The notes: generated from the letters alone by a model not told the origin. Counted from the first letter of the stretch, positions 37,328-47,115 are shown. The stretch is DNA of 64,000 bases from Desulfacinum hydrothermale DSM 13146 (GCF_900176285.1 NZ_FWXF01000016.1:1-64000), one strand, 5' to 3'. Translations and numbers: made by a program.

Positions 37328-38347
37328 TCACTGGACATGGGCCCCGATCTGCCAGCTCTGCACCCCGCTTTGCTCGAAGCTGAATTCCACCACCTGGCCG
37401 TCCAGTTGTTCCAGGCGCTCGGCGATCAGGTGTTTGCGGTCGAAGGGGCAGAAAAGCAGTAAATAGCCTCCACCGCCGGCGCCCAGGACCTTCCCCCCCA
37501 GGGCGCCCATCTTGCGGGCCTCTGCGTACATGGTGTCGATCTGGGCGTTGGTGATGGCGCTGTCGAAACGCTTTTTCATCTCCCAACCCTGGTGCAAAAG
37601 ATCCCCGAAATCGTCCAGTTTCCCGGTCAGAAGGGCCCGCTTCAGTTCGAAGGCCAGCTCCTTGGTGGCGTCCAGAGCGGCCACCACGTCCCTCTTCTTT
37701 TGCTGGTAACTGGAAATCTGGCGGTCCAGGATATTGGCGGAAAGGCGGGTTTTTCCGGTGTAGCAAAGCAGGAGCCGGTATTCCAGTTCGTTGATGAGCT
37801 CCCGGGGGATCCTCAGGGGATTGACCACCACGGTTTCTCCCAAGAACTCGATGAAATTGAATCCCCCGAAGGTGGCCGCATACTGATCCTGCATGCCGCC
37901 CTTAATCCCCAGCTCGATCCGCTCGATGCGGTAGGCCAGCTGGGCGATCTCGTAGGGAACCAAGGGTTTTCGAAGCCAGCGCTGAAAGAGCCCGATGAGG
38001 TTCACCACCACCGTGGAGGAGGTTCCCAGGCCGGATCCGGGAGGAGCGTCCGTGTGCATGAAGAGACGGAAGCCGCTGGGGGTTCCCAGATTGCGCATGA
38101 CGGCCTTGACCAGGTCCAGTTCCCCGTCGTAGGGGAGGCGTTCGTCTGTGTGGTACTTGGCCACGATGTCGTAGTCCAGGGACTGGACCTCGATGTGGCC
38201 GTCGCCCCCGGGGATCAGCGAGGCGTAGGCGTATTTGTCGATGGTGGCGCTCAGGACCGCGCCCCCCCTTTCTTGGGGATAGGGGGGCACGTCCGTTCCG
38301 CCGCCGGCGAAACTGATGCGAAGCGGGGCCTTGCTTCGAAAGATCAT
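37328..38347 (-). CDS. hddA: D-glycero-alpha-D-manno-heptose-7-phosphate kinase
   Basis: A 339-residue GHMP kinase that phosphorylates heptose-7-phosphate at C1 on the way to GDP-D-glycero-D-manno-heptose. It opens RSKAPLRISFAGGGTDVPPY, the HddA/fucokinase-like N-terminus, and has the GHMP ATP loop PPGSGLGTSST (about 111-121) and GAGGGGYLL near the C-terminus. hddC follows upstream with an ATGA overlap. gmhA and gmhB are not in the window. Confidence 0.88.
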   Translation of the reverse strand: MIFRSKAPLRISFAGGGTDVPPYPQERGGAVLSATIDKYAYASLIPGGDGHIEVQSLDYDIVAKYHTDERLPYDGELDLVKAVMRNLGTPSGFRLFMHTDAPPGSGLGTSSTVVVNLIGLFQRWLRKPLVPYEIAQLAYRIERIELGIKGGMQDQYAATFGGFNFIEFLGETVVVNPLRIPRELINELEYRLLLCYTGKTRLSANILDRQISSYQQKKRDVVAALDATKELAFELKRALLTGKLDDFGDLLHQGWEMKKRFDSAITNAQIDTMYAEARKMGALGGKVLGAGGGGYLLLFCPFDRKHLIAERLEQLDGQVVEFSFEQSGVQSWQIGAHVQ

Positions 38348-39081
38348 GGCAGGTGCTCCAGTTCTTTCTGGGATTTGCGATACCGATCCGGGGTCCCGAT
38401 ATCGAGGAAGGTGCCGCGGGCGGGGAAGCATCCCAGCGCCTCGCCGTGATCCAAAAGGCCGGGCAGCACCTCTTTTTCCAGGGACACGGCCCGTCCCGGC
38501 GCGATGGCTCCCAGGACGCGTCGTTCCAGGAGATAGACTCCCCCGTTGATCCATGCCGGCCTTCCCGGAATGCCCTTCTTTTCGTTGAAGGAAAGGAGCC
38601 TCCCCCGGGAATCCATTTCCACGACGCCGAAAGAAACGCCGTCCTCCACGTGGGTCACGGCCAGCGTGGCGAGCCAGCCGTTTTCTTCATGAAAACGGGC
38701 CAGAGCGGCCAGAGAGACATCCAGGAAGGTGTCCCCGTTCAGGACAAAGAAGGGACCTTGCACGTACCTTTCCGCGTTCTTCAACGCCCCGGCCGTCCCC
38801 AGTGGGGTCTCTTCCACCGAAAGGACCACCTCCAGGCCCCACGGGGCGCCGTCGCCCACATAATCGGCGATCCGCTCCCACAGGTATCCCACGCACAAGA
38901 CCACCCGCTCCAGACCCTGGGCCTTCAGCCACCGGAGGAGCCGCCCCAGAAAGGGTTCGCCCGCCACCCGGGCCAGGGCCTTGGGCCGGTCCGGAACCTC
39001 CGGGCGCAGCCGGGTTCCCAGGCCGCCGGCCAGCACCAGAACGGGCAAGGGCTGGTGTTTCTTTGCCTTCAAGCACTCCAT
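38344..39081 (-). CDS. hddC: D-glycero-alpha-D-manno-heptose-1-phosphate guanylyltransferase-type nucleotidyltransferase
   Basis: A 245-residue NTP-transferase: PVLVLAGGLGTRLRPEVPDRPKAL at the N-terminus (G-x-G-x-R and the catalytic Lys), LNGDTFLDV (metal-binding Asp), NGGVYLL and DIGTP. Pairing with hddA indicates GDP-heptose synthesis rather than GDP-mannose. An AAGGA site precedes the ATG at 39081. Confidence 0.87.
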   Translation of the reverse strand: MECLKAKKHQPLPVLVLAGGLGTRLRPEVPDRPKALARVAGEPFLGRLLRWLKAQGLERVVLCVGYLWERIADYVGDGAPWGLEVVLSVEETPLGTAGALKNAERYVQGPFFVLNGDTFLDVSLAALARFHEENGWLATLAVTHVEDGVSFGVVEMDSRGRLLSFNEKKGIPGRPAWINGGVYLLERRVLGAIAPGRAVSLEKEVLPGLLDHGEALGCFPARGTFLDIGTPDRYRKSQKELEHLP

Positions 39082-39379
39082 GGGCAGTCCTTCTTCAGGC
39101 ACAACGTTGGGATTCTGGTCAAAGACGAGAACGTGGAGCCCGGCGACAACAGGACGAACCTCCATTGAAACTGGGGCTCACAACCCTGATGAAGCTTCTT
39201 TCCATGTGAGTCAGCTGTTGGGCCATCCTCGCGGCCGAGGTCGCCTTCCACGGAAGGGAAAGTTCGGCTGTCTCACGACACGACGTGCGATGGGCGGGTC
39301 CGAGTGATTCCAGATCGAGGCGAATGTTTCGGGGTCCTCAAAGGCTGCGCTACGAAAGCAAAAAGTCAATGGAGTGTTC
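39082..39379. other. Intergenic gap between hddC and the 39.4-49.4 kb block
   Basis: About 300 bp with no convincing gene, promoter or repeat. A small hairpin CCTCG-CGGC-CGAGG occurs near 39226-39239. Confidence 0.35.
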
Positions 39380-40600
39380 TCAGAACGCCTTGCGGCCGCC
39401 TCTTCTTGGGGAATTCGCTAGGAGTGTTTCCACCACCTTGAGCAGCACAAAGCCCGGCACCCAGCAGCCGGTGAGGCAGACCCACTTGCGCAAAGACCGG
39501 TCCTGCCAGATACGCCAAAGGTAGGCCCGGAGCCGGGCCAGGAGCCGTCTTTCCCGAAGGGGAGAGCGGGGCGATTGGATCATCTCCGCCAGCTCCTCGG
39601 TGTTCAGGAAGACCAGGTCCTTGTGATTTTCCAAGGCGGTTCGGTAGAGCCTTTCCAGCTCCTCCAACGTCCGTTCGCAGGTTTCCTCGTCCTTGATAAA
39701 GTTCCACCGGTGGGTTTCCACCAGCGTGGGGCGCCCGGCCTGCCGATCCCGCCCCAGGGCCTCCAGCACCTTTCCCGCACCGTGGCCCCGATGGGGCTCA
39801 AAATAGACGTTTCTCACCAGGTAAATCGGCCCAAAGCGGCTTCGGCTTCCGTTGTAGATCGTTTTCCCTTCGGGCAGGGGGCGGTTGTCGGCATCTCGCG
39901 CCAGGCAGCGCCTCCCCGGAGTCACGATGACCTGCACGCCGGCAGCCGCCCAACCCTTTTCCACCGCATCGTTCCAGATGAAGGTGGGCGGAACCGCCAC
40001 TTTGGGAACCATCTGCCAATCCTCCCGGAAGGTGACGGCTTCCCGGTAGGCTTTTTGTTCCTGCCGTTTCGACCGGCTCTTCCCCGACGCGCCGTCTTGG
40101 TGAGCCAGCCACGAACTCTGCCATTCAGGGGGAAGGGATTCGGTACAAAGAAACCCCTTGCGAAAGGTTCCCTCCCTCCCGCTCCCAGGAACCGGTGAAC
40201 GCGGGAGCCAGGCCCCTTCCCCCAGGTGGTTCCAGCTGTGAAGCTGCAGGGCAAAAACCCCCTTCTGGCACCCTTCCCGAATGGTGTCGGCCAGCTGGCG
40301 TGTGACAGGATCCCGGAAGCCCACCCATTGGGTGGTGGTCTGGTGAGGCGCACTTATCCCCGTGGACCGGTACAGGGCTCGAAGAACGATTCCCAGGGTC
40401 AGAACGGGAAACCTTCCCCGGTGATCCCGGTACCGCGTGAGCACCGCGAGGACCCGTCGCAGGACCCCGGCATGTTCCGAAGGCCCCGGCCCCCAGTCGT
40501 CGCTTTCGATGATCAACACCGGCCACGACAAGACGGGCTCCCGCAATACGGCCGCCATCCGGCCCAGGCACTCCTTCACCGGAGCAACAAACTGCTCCAC
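39380..40600 (-). CDS. Polysaccharide-deacetylase-like protein, divergent
   Basis: A 406-residue protein with motifs that recall the deacetylase/GH-type (beta/alpha) barrel: VLIIESDDWG (about 28-37, metal-type Asp pair), LQLHSWNHLG (about 118-127) and VETHRWNF near residue 297. There is no signal peptide. The start is a GTG at 40600, 4 nt after the O-ligase stop. The substrate is unknown; it may act on a cytoplasmic or lipid-linked intermediate. The family is uncertain. Confidence 0.65.
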   Translation of the reverse strand: MEQFVAPVKECLGRMAAVLREPVLSWPVLIIESDDWGPGPSEHAGVLRRVLAVLTRYRDHRGRFPVLTLGIVLRALYRSTGISAPHQTTTQWVGFRDPVTRQLADTIREGCQKGVFALQLHSWNHLGEGAWLPRSPVPGSGREGTFRKGFLCTESLPPEWQSSWLAHQDGASGKSRSKRQEQKAYREAVTFREDWQMVPKVAVPPTFIWNDAVEKGWAAAGVQVIVTPGRRCLARDADNRPLPEGKTIYNGSRSRFGPIYLVRNVYFEPHRGHGAGKVLEALGRDRQAGRPTLVETHRWNFIKDEETCERTLEELERLYRTALENHKDLVFLNTEELAEMIQSPRSPLRERRLLARLRAYLWRIWQDRSLRKWVCLTGCWVPGFVLLKVVETLLANSPRRGGRKAF

Positions 40601-40604
40601 ATTC

Positions 40605-41876
40605 CTAGAAAAACGCGTAATCGCCGATCCTCACATCCTCACCGGACTGGTACCGCTCCACCAAGACCCGGCACAGCACCACAAGGCCCACCAGGTGATA
40701 GAAGAGATCGAAATAGGCCAAACCTAAGAACGCACCGCCCACCATATAGCCCACCAGGCTCACCTGGATCATGGTCGCCGCATCGGCCAGCCATTGGGTT
40801 TCTGAAACCCCATGGGCCTGCCTTTTGATCCATGTGGCCGTACGCCACGTCATGAGGATCAAGGCCAGGTAGAGGGCCAGGCCCACAAAGCCGTGTTCCC
40901 CCAGTACTTCGAAGAAGATGCTGTGGGCGTCGTGCACCTCGCCTGGATTGGGGGCGTACCGATCGAAAAGCCAATCGCGGAAGCACTCGAAGCCGCCTCC
41001 GATGGGCCGGGCCTTGGCTAGGTTGAAGGCAAACAACCAGGCGTTGATCCGGCCCATGGCCGAGGCGTCCTCTTCGTAGGTTTCGATGGTATGCATCCGC
41101 TCGGCCCAAAAGGAGGGCATGAACGACAGGATCCCGTAGGCGGTGAGCGCCAAGAGGAGCGTATAGAAAAACTTGCGCCGCGTCTTCAGGATGAGAAAGA
41201 AGCTCACGGCCACTGCCCCGAGAAACCCGCCCCGGGAATGGGTCCCGATGACAGCCAGCCCCGTGAGGGCCATGGCCACCCCCAGGCCGATCCGAATCCA
41301 TCTCTGGGATGTGGTGAGCTGGAGATACCGCATCAGGGGAATGGTCATGTTGAGGGCCAGGGCGATGCCGCCGCGAACCCCGATGAAGGTGGCCTGAGGA
41401 CCGAGAACCATAAAGTTTCCGCCCGTCATCAAGGTGAAGATACCTCCCTTGACACCGTAAAAGCCCAGGGAGAGGGCCGTCACCCACAGGAGCATGTGGA
41501 TCCGCTTGGGGGTGTTCATGACCATGAGGGTCACGTAGGTCATGAACATGATCTTCCACACCTTGTTCCACTGTTCCCACGCACCTTCAGGATTCAGGGC
41601 GAAAAGGGTGGTCACGAACATCCACAGGGTGAAGACCAACAGGGTTTTGGTCTCCCGGGTCCACGGGATCTTTTTGGGCTCCTTCCAGGTCATGAGCGCG
41701 GCCAGGGTGGCGATGGCCACCACCTGGGCGAAGGGAAAGGTCTGGGCGAATCCCCAGCAGAGCTTGTGCGGGTTCATGAAACCCAGCCAGCACCAGGTGA
41801 GCACCCCCACCACCGGGTTGACCAGGATCCAGGGAATGAGCCCCAAGATGACGGCCGTAACAACGATGTCTCTCAT
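40605..41876 (-). CDS. O-antigen-ligase-like protein, exosortase-A-system type
   Basis: A 423-residue protein with about ten to twelve membrane helices. It opens MRDIVVTAVILGLIPWILVN and continues with a WCWLGFMNPHKLCWGFAQTFPFAQ segment, closely like the putative O-glycosylation ligases described with exosortase A (TIGR03097 type). A periplasmic loop carries HDAHSIFFEVLGEHGFVGL, the Wzy/WaaL-type region. It would polymerise or ligate glycan in the periplasm. ATGA overlap with the GT2 gene downstream. Confidence 0.85.
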   Translation of the reverse strand: MRDIVVTAVILGLIPWILVNPVVGVLTWCWLGFMNPHKLCWGFAQTFPFAQVVAIATLAALMTWKEPKKIPWTRETKTLLVFTLWMFVTTLFALNPEGAWEQWNKVWKIMFMTYVTLMVMNTPKRIHMLLWVTALSLGFYGVKGGIFTLMTGGNFMVLGPQATFIGVRGGIALALNMTIPLMRYLQLTTSQRWIRIGLGVAMALTGLAVIGTHSRGGFLGAVAVSFFLILKTRRKFFYTLLLALTAYGILSFMPSFWAERMHTIETYEEDASAMGRINAWLFAFNLAKARPIGGGFECFRDWLFDRYAPNPGEVHDAHSIFFEVLGEHGFVGLALYLALILMTWRTATWIKRQAHGVSETQWLADAATMIQVSLVGYMVGGAFLGLAYFDLFYHLVGLVVLCRVLVERYQSGEDVRIGDYAFF

Positions 41877-42829
41877 GCGCCCCGATCCCCTCTCATCTTC
41901 CGATGCCGGTTCATGCTCCCGGCGATCTGTCCCAGGAAGTGGCCCAGGATCATCTGCCGGCGGAGCGTGCCGGCCGGATCAAGGCGAAGTGCTGCTTCCA
42001 GGAGCTTCAGGCAGGCTCTTGCCGTCTGGGGCAGCAGGTAGAGGGGAACACCGGCCAGTCTCCTCCCGGCGGGCAATCCGTCCAGGTAGCCCTTCTGGTA
42101 GCCCGCATTGAAGTGGATCTTGCGAAAGTAAGAACGGCGCAGCTGGTGCGGCTCCACCCGGTGGTAGACCACCATGGCGGGCTCATAGAAGATCTTCCCC
42201 CCCAGGCCGGCAAGCCGTCTAAAGAAATTGGTTTCCATTCCCTTGAAGAGCTCCCCGGCTTTTTTGCCTTCGCCCTTGCGGCCGTAGGAAGTGTCGAAGC
42301 CCCCCACCCGATGGAAGGCTTGCCGGGTGACCGCCATGTTCCCGCCGAAGGGATAGCGCGTGATGCCGTCCAAGAAGAGCGGGCTTTCCCCGTAGTCCTG
42401 GTGGCCGAGAAAACCGCGGAGCTCCCGATCGATCCACCGGGGCAGGGGAACACCGGGATCCAGATGGATCCGTCCTCCCACGGCGTCCGCTCCGGAGCTT
42501 CGGAAGGCATCCCACGCGGATCGGAGCCAGCGGCTGCTCACCAGGATGTCATCGTCGATGAAGATCAGAAAGCGCCCGCGCGCCTGCCGGACACCCCGGT
42601 TTCGAGCCGCGCTCAGGCCCTGCTCCCCTTCAAAGACGTAGTTCAGATCCAGGGGAAGCCTTTTCGCCAGGCGCTTTGCCACCCGGGCCGTATTGTCCCG
42701 GGAGTTGTTGTCCACCAGGACCACCTCCCAGGAAATCTGGGCCGCATCCTGCTGACGTGCGAGGCCTTCCAGGCATCGGGGCAGGTTGTAGCTTCGGTTG
42801 TAGGTGCAGATGACGACGGACAGGTCCAT
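41873..42829 (-). CDS. Glycosyltransferase family 2
   Basis: A 318-residue GT-A enzyme: SVVICTYNRSYNLPRCLEGL at the N-terminus, NNSRDNTA, ARNRGVRQARGRFLIFIDDDI with the metal-binding DDD (about 94-96), and a GGFDTSYGRKGEGK-like acceptor region. It is coupled to its neighbours by 1-nt and 4-nt overlaps. Confidence 0.9.
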   Translation of the reverse strand: MDLSVVICTYNRSYNLPRCLEGLARQQDAAQISWEVVLVDNNSRDNTARVAKRLAKRLPLDLNYVFEGEQGLSAARNRGVRQARGRFLIFIDDDILVSSRWLRSAWDAFRSSGADAVGGRIHLDPGVPLPRWIDRELRGFLGHQDYGESPLFLDGITRYPFGGNMAVTRQAFHRVGGFDTSYGRKGEGKKAGELFKGMETNFFRRLAGLGGKIFYEPAMVVYHRVEPHQLRRSYFRKIHFNAGYQKGYLDGLPAGRRLAGVPLYLLPQTARACLKLLEAALRLDPAGTLRRQMILGHFLGQIAGSMNRHRKMRGDRGA

Positions 42830-43611
42830 CAGAGGTCTCTTCCGTTCCACCGGGCCAGGGCCCGGTTCCAATAGTATTTGACGGGATAAAGCAGGGAGGC
42901 GTCGTTCATGCCGAACCGAATCTTTTGGGCCAGGCGCCACACCCCGTCGGTGCCGTACACCTCGATGCGCCGAAGCTGAAACCGGTCCGTCTCCACGCGG
43001 TTGAAACCCGAGCGCGTGGAACATGCCAGGCCGTAGCCCGCCCGGACCACCGCGTCTCTGACCCCCTCACTTACCAGCCCGTAGGGATAGGCGAAGCTAA
43101 ACACGGAACGTCCCAGTTTGTCTTCCAAGACGCGGCGGCTGCAAGTGAGCTCCTCTTCCACCCGATGGGCGGGAAGTTCCGTCAGCCGTGGATGGGAGGC
43201 CGTATGAGAGCCGAAGGACACACCGTGATCGCTCATTTCCCGAACCTGGGACCAGGAGAGCATGCGCCGGCTGGAAAACCCCCGCCCTTCCATCCAGTGG
43301 TTGGTGCGGCCCACCGCATCGGTCACCAGGAAGATGGTGGCCGGAATCCCGTAACGGGCGAGAACGGGCCAGGCGTATTCGTAGTTGTCCGCATACCCGT
43401 CGTCCAAGGTGACGGCCACCGCCCGCTCCGGCAGGGGCGTCCCGCCCGTGAGCGCCCCATGGATATGTTCCAGGCTCACCCATGCATAGCCATGCCGGGC
43501 CAGATACTCCATGTGCCTTCGAAAGAGGCCGGGCGGGCACGCAAAGCGTGCGTCCCTCGGCTCCTTCGGCTCGCTCACCATGTGATACATGAGCACCAAA
43601 AAGCGGCTCAC
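42829..43611 (-). CDS. Polysaccharide deacetylase (CE4)
   Basis: A 260-residue NodB-type domain: LMYHMVSEP at the N-terminus, AVTLDDGYADNY (metal/catalytic Asp pair, about 64-75), SFGSHTASHPRLTEL (His pair) and FAYPYG. These residues are intact, so N- or O-deacetylation of a glycan is likely. There is no signal peptide. The GTG at 43611 follows GGAGG and overlaps the upstream stop (GTGA). Confidence 0.88.
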   Translation of the reverse strand: MSRFLVLMYHMVSEPKEPRDARFACPPGLFRRHMEYLARHGYAWVSLEHIHGALTGGTPLPERAVAVTLDDGYADNYEYAWPVLARYGIPATIFLVTDAVGRTNHWMEGRGFSSRRMLSWSQVREMSDHGVSFGSHTASHPRLTELPAHRVEEELTCSRRVLEDKLGRSVFSFAYPYGLVSEGVRDAVVRAGYGLACSTRSGFNRVETDRFQLRRIEVYGTDGVWRLAQKIRFGMNDASLLYPVKYYWNRALARWNGRDL

Positions 43612-44447
43612 GGCACACCCTCCACCATGGGCGTTCCTTCCGCCGAATACCAGGTCACCCTCCGGGGCAGCCCAACGCCGCGAAGAAGGCCTTGGCGCAT
43701 CTTTCGTTCCAACTCCCTTTCGTGTCGCCACATCCGGTCCTTGACCTGGAAGAGACGCCCGCGTTCCCCCTGGACCGCGCCCAGGCGCTCACCCCGTTCC
43801 AGACGATCCAAAAGCTCCGCGTAGACTTCTGCGCTGTCCCGCACGCCCCGCCAGAAGAGGGTGAGCTCGTCGTCGCCCTCCCGCACTTCCGGGCACACGT
43901 GGGCGATGAGCCTGCCCGTGTCGATGCCGGTATCGATGAAATGGATCGTGCAGCCCACCCGATGCGGTTCTTCATGGTAGAGGGCCCAGAAGGTCCCGTC
44001 CGCTCCCCGGTAGTGGGGGCTGAGCCCTCCGTGGAGGTTCACCATGCCCAGGCGGCCCCTGCCCAGGAGTGGGTCGCGGATGAGCGAGGTGCCGAAGACG
44101 GTGATGAGATCGGGGTCGAGCCTGTCCACCAGATCCAAAACCCGGGGATGGTTGATGTGGGGCACTTGGTGGAGCCGATCGGGGCGTTCCAGGCGGGGTT
44201 GACCATGGGGAAAGAAGAAGGCTGCCTCCTTTCCGCCCCCGTAGCGGCGCCGGTCGCGGATCCAACGCCATCCCTTTTGCCAGAGAAGGCGTGGATTGCG
44301 AGCCCACTTTCGAAGCTTTTCCGTTTGGATCTGGCTTCCCGTTTCCTGGACGATGGCCAGGGGCTCCGCGGCTCGGCACAACCGGTTGGCCACGTGCAGG
44401 TGCCGGGGGGAGCGGCCGCACAGGATCATGATGCGAAGACGGGACAT
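43608..44447 (-). CDS. Formyltransferase family protein
   Basis: A 279-residue protein with the formyl-THF transferase core: DPDLITVFGTSLIRDPLL, NLHGGLSPHYRGADGTFWALY (Asn-x-His catalytic pair) and HFIDTGIDTGRLI. It resembles sugar N-formyltransferases rather than Fmt, being short and without the Fmt C-domain. It probably formylates an amino sugar nucleotide. It overlaps the preceding gene by 22 nt. Confidence 0.85.
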   Translation of the reverse strand: MSRLRIMILCGRSPRHLHVANRLCRAAEPLAIVQETGSQIQTEKLRKWARNPRLLWQKGWRWIRDRRRYGGGKEAAFFFPHGQPRLERPDRLHQVPHINHPRVLDLVDRLDPDLITVFGTSLIRDPLLGRGRLGMVNLHGGLSPHYRGADGTFWALYHEEPHRVGCTIHFIDTGIDTGRLIAHVCPEVREGDDELTLFWRGVRDSAEVYAELLDRLERGERLGAVQGERGRLFQVKDRMWRHERELERKMRQGLLRGVGLPRRVTWYSAEGTPMVEGVP

Positions 44448-45682
44448 GGGGAGCCCCCTTGCGTGGCTTGAGGATCGGATGGGATGGCCCGATCGGCCAT
44501 CTTCATCAACAACACATCGGCGAAAAACTTGGCGGCCCAGTTGGGGAATTCGAACCGGGAATAGGCGCCCCAGAGCGGATAGGATCCGGCCACGGCCCCG
44601 TCTTCCGGACCGCCGGAACCGGTGAGGCGATGGCGGCGCTTGAGATAACCCAAGGCCCTGTGAAAGGCCTGCGCAAAGCGCCCGTCGTGGTCCAGCCCGG
44701 TCTGCACCCATCGTTTCCAGATGATCGCGATCTGAGCCAGACCCGTCAGGCACACGTAGCGGCCCCGGGGCCGCCACTGCGGGTCATAGGCCCCGGCCAG
44801 GGAGCCGTCCTTTTTCTGGAGACTCACAAGCACGGTGGACGTTCGAAGCGCCGCCGCCACGTACCGGTCCCGCCCCAGGAGCAGACCGGACTCCTGCAGG
44901 CCGCGCACGGCGTAGGCGATGGTGTGGGTGAAGGGGGGTCGGCCGGGCACGAAGGCGTTGGCGTGAAACCAACCTTCCGAGTTTTGTTGCCCCAAGGCCC
45001 AGTCTAAGTTCTTCTCGGCCGCCCTCACCAGGTCCTTTTCACCCGTGACGCATCCCGTTCGGGCCAAGGCCCACGCAGCCCGGGTGTTGTAGGTGTGGGG
45101 CACGCCGTTGTGGACATTGCGGCGCCAGCACCCGTCCCCGTCCTGGGAGGCCACCATCCAGCGGCACGCTCGCACGGCCGCCTCCAGGCAATCCGTCCGT
45201 TCCAAATGGCCATAGCCCGCCAATAGTCCGTGGACGATCTGGCCCGTGTTGAAGATCACCGGCCGGCTCCCCGCCTCACCGAAATGACCGGGAAAGGCCC
45301 CGTCTTGTTGCTGCAGGGAAAGTTCCCAATCCAGAATTTCCCCGGCCCGGCACACAAGGTCCGTGTCGTTCAGCACCCCTGCCGCCACCAGCAGGGTCTC
45401 CACCAGATATCCACTGGTTTCCGGATAACTGGGAAGCCAGCCGTCTTCGAAGCTCCAACCCGCAGACATCCCGCCTTGGTCGGGCAGGCCGCGACGCACA
45501 TCCTGGGCCCGGCGGACCCAGTCCAGTACGGCCTTGAGGTGCACCCGGTCGTCCTGGGGCACTCCGTTTCGGGAAGGAAGGATATGGCGGCCGAGGAGCC
45601 GAAGGTGGTCCGGGCGCCACGGCCGATAGCGGCACCATGCATCCCAAAACATCCGCACCCCCTTCGTCCATCTCTGCCCCAT
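44426..45682 (-). CDS. Alpha/alpha-toroid (six-hairpin-like) protein, function unknown
   Basis: About 418 residues with repeated helical-hairpin motifs (SGYLVETLLVAAGVL, VIFNTGQIVHGLLAGYGHL, YNTRAAWALARTG, HTIAYAVRGLQESG) as in alpha/alpha-barrel glycan lyases and terpene-cyclase-like folds. Such proteins recur in polysaccharide clusters, but the reaction is unknown. Start choice between ATGs at 45682 and 45694 is uncertain; GGAG lies 6 nt before 45682. Confidence 0.68.
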   Translation of the reverse strand: MGQRWTKGVRMFWDAWCRYRPWRPDHLRLLGRHILPSRNGVPQDDRVHLKAVLDWVRRAQDVRRGLPDQGGMSAGWSFEDGWLPSYPETSGYLVETLLVAAGVLNDTDLVCRAGEILDWELSLQQQDGAFPGHFGEAGSRPVIFNTGQIVHGLLAGYGHLERTDCLEAAVRACRWMVASQDGDGCWRRNVHNGVPHTYNTRAAWALARTGCVTGEKDLVRAAEKNLDWALGQQNSEGWFHANAFVPGRPPFTHTIAYAVRGLQESGLLLGRDRYVAAALRTSTVLVSLQKKDGSLAGAYDPQWRPRGRYVCLTGLAQIAIIWKRWVQTGLDHDGRFAQAFHRALGYLKRRHRLTGSGGPEDGAVAGSYPLWGAYSRFEFPNWAAKFFADVLLMKMADRAIPSDPQATQGGSPCPVFAS

Positions 45683-45716
45683 GACACTCTCCATTTCCTC
45701 CCCCACTTCCCACTCC

Positions 45717-47108
45717 CTACCCCACCACTCCCCGCAGCGCCTCCGGCAGGGGCACGTGACTCACCACGTAGCGGTGCTTTCCCGACGCCTCCGCCGGAAT
45801 GTCTTCCATCAGGCGGATCCCCACCTGGACGTTTTCCCCCAGGCGGGCCTTGAGGCCTTCCACCACCTGAGTCCGCCGCTCCTCATTCCATTGTGGACCC
45901 GTCACCACCCACACCTCCACGTCGTCCACCGCGTGCTGGATGAACTTGAACCGGGCGACCCCCGGGGTGGCCCGGAGCACGTAGATCACGGCCAGGGCGT
46001 GCATGATGGTTCCGTCCGATCGGGTGACGAAATCGGTGGTTCTTCCGGAAACCTCGCCGAGCACATGGAGACCCCGTCCTTCCGGGCAGGTTTGGCCCGT
46101 ATATCGGACCACGTCTCCTGTTCGATAGCGGATGAAGGGCTGGGCCTGGGAGCAGAGGCCCGTGACGACGGCCTCCCCCAGCTCCCCGGGCTTCACCGGA
46201 TGCCCGTCGCCGTCCAGCACCTCCAGGATGATGCTTTCGCTCATGAGAAGGATCCGGCCCGTCGGGCTTTCATGGGCCGTGAAGCCCACGTCTCGGCTTC
46301 CGTATTCGCTAGCCGCCGGGACGCCGAAGACCTCCTGGAGCAAATCCCTTTGGTGGGGATAGAGGGGCTCTCCCGTGGTGAAGACCGCCTTGAGACCGGG
46401 AAGGCGCATGTCCACGCCCTTTTCCTGGGCTCGTGCGGCCAAAAGACTCAGGCTGCTGGCATAGCCGTAGAGGCTTTTGGGCCGGAATCGCCGGATGGCC
46501 TGGATGTAGGCGTCCATGTTGGCAAGGGTCATCTCGAAGGCGTTGAGGAAAAGCTGATTGACCATGCGGTCCCGGAGGAGCTTGATCTTGTCCGTGGGAC
46601 CGGCGTGGAGCCCCGCTCCCCAGAGCCACACCTGGGGCTCCCCCACCTCCACGCCCCACCAGCGCTGGGCACGGAAGCGGCCGGCGGTGTCCGAGGCCTG
46701 TCGCCATTTACCGAAGTAGAAGATGAGGGGTTCGCCGCTGGACCCCCCCGTGTTGTAAAGGTAGGCGCCGCCGGGAACCCCGAGCCAGGCGATGCGGTCC
46801 CGGTTTTCCCGGGCATCCTGGCGGGTCATGGTGGGAAGGCGTGCCAGATCGTCCAGGCCCATGGCATCCAACGCCCCTTCGTCCAACCCGGCTTGCCGGA
46901 TCCTTTCCGCATGCCAGGGGCTGTGGCGAAGGGCCGTTTTCAGGAGCGCGCGGAGCTTGTGGAGTTGAATCGCTTCGATCTCCTGCCGGGATGCCCACTG
47001 GCTCCGTTCCAGCTCCGCCAGATAGGCAAAGGTGGGACGTCCCAAGAGCCGTTCATGGGCCCGGTAGAGGGTTCCAAAGAAGCTGGTGGCCTGAGTCGGG
47101 TATTTCAT
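45717..47108 (-). CDS. CapK/PaaK-like adenylate-forming enzyme
   Basis: A 463-residue member of the phenylacetate-CoA-ligase-like superfamily: P-loop YNTGGSSGEPLIFYFG (about 124-139), adenylate motif SEYGSRDVG, YRTGDVVRYTG and a terminal Lys region (EASGKHRYV). CapK-type members occur in capsule clusters and may activate or transfer an acyl or amino-acyl decoration. GAGGTCGCC precedes the ATG at 47108, 7 nt after the propeller gene. Confidence 0.82.
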   Translation of the reverse strand: MKYPTQATSFFGTLYRAHERLLGRPTFAYLAELERSQWASRQEIEAIQLHKLRALLKTALRHSPWHAERIRQAGLDEGALDAMGLDDLARLPTMTRQDARENRDRIAWLGVPGGAYLYNTGGSSGEPLIFYFGKWRQASDTAGRFRAQRWWGVEVGEPQVWLWGAGLHAGPTDKIKLLRDRMVNQLFLNAFEMTLANMDAYIQAIRRFRPKSLYGYASSLSLLAARAQEKGVDMRLPGLKAVFTTGEPLYPHQRDLLQEVFGVPAASEYGSRDVGFTAHESPTGRILLMSESIILEVLDGDGHPVKPGELGEAVVTGLCSQAQPFIRYRTGDVVRYTGQTCPEGRGLHVLGEVSGRTTDFVTRSDGTIMHALAVIYVLRATPGVARFKFIQHAVDDVEVWVVTGPQWNEERRTQVVEGLKARLGENVQVGIRLMEDIPAEASGKHRYVVSHVPLPEALRGVVG

Positions 47109-47115
47109 GGCGACC

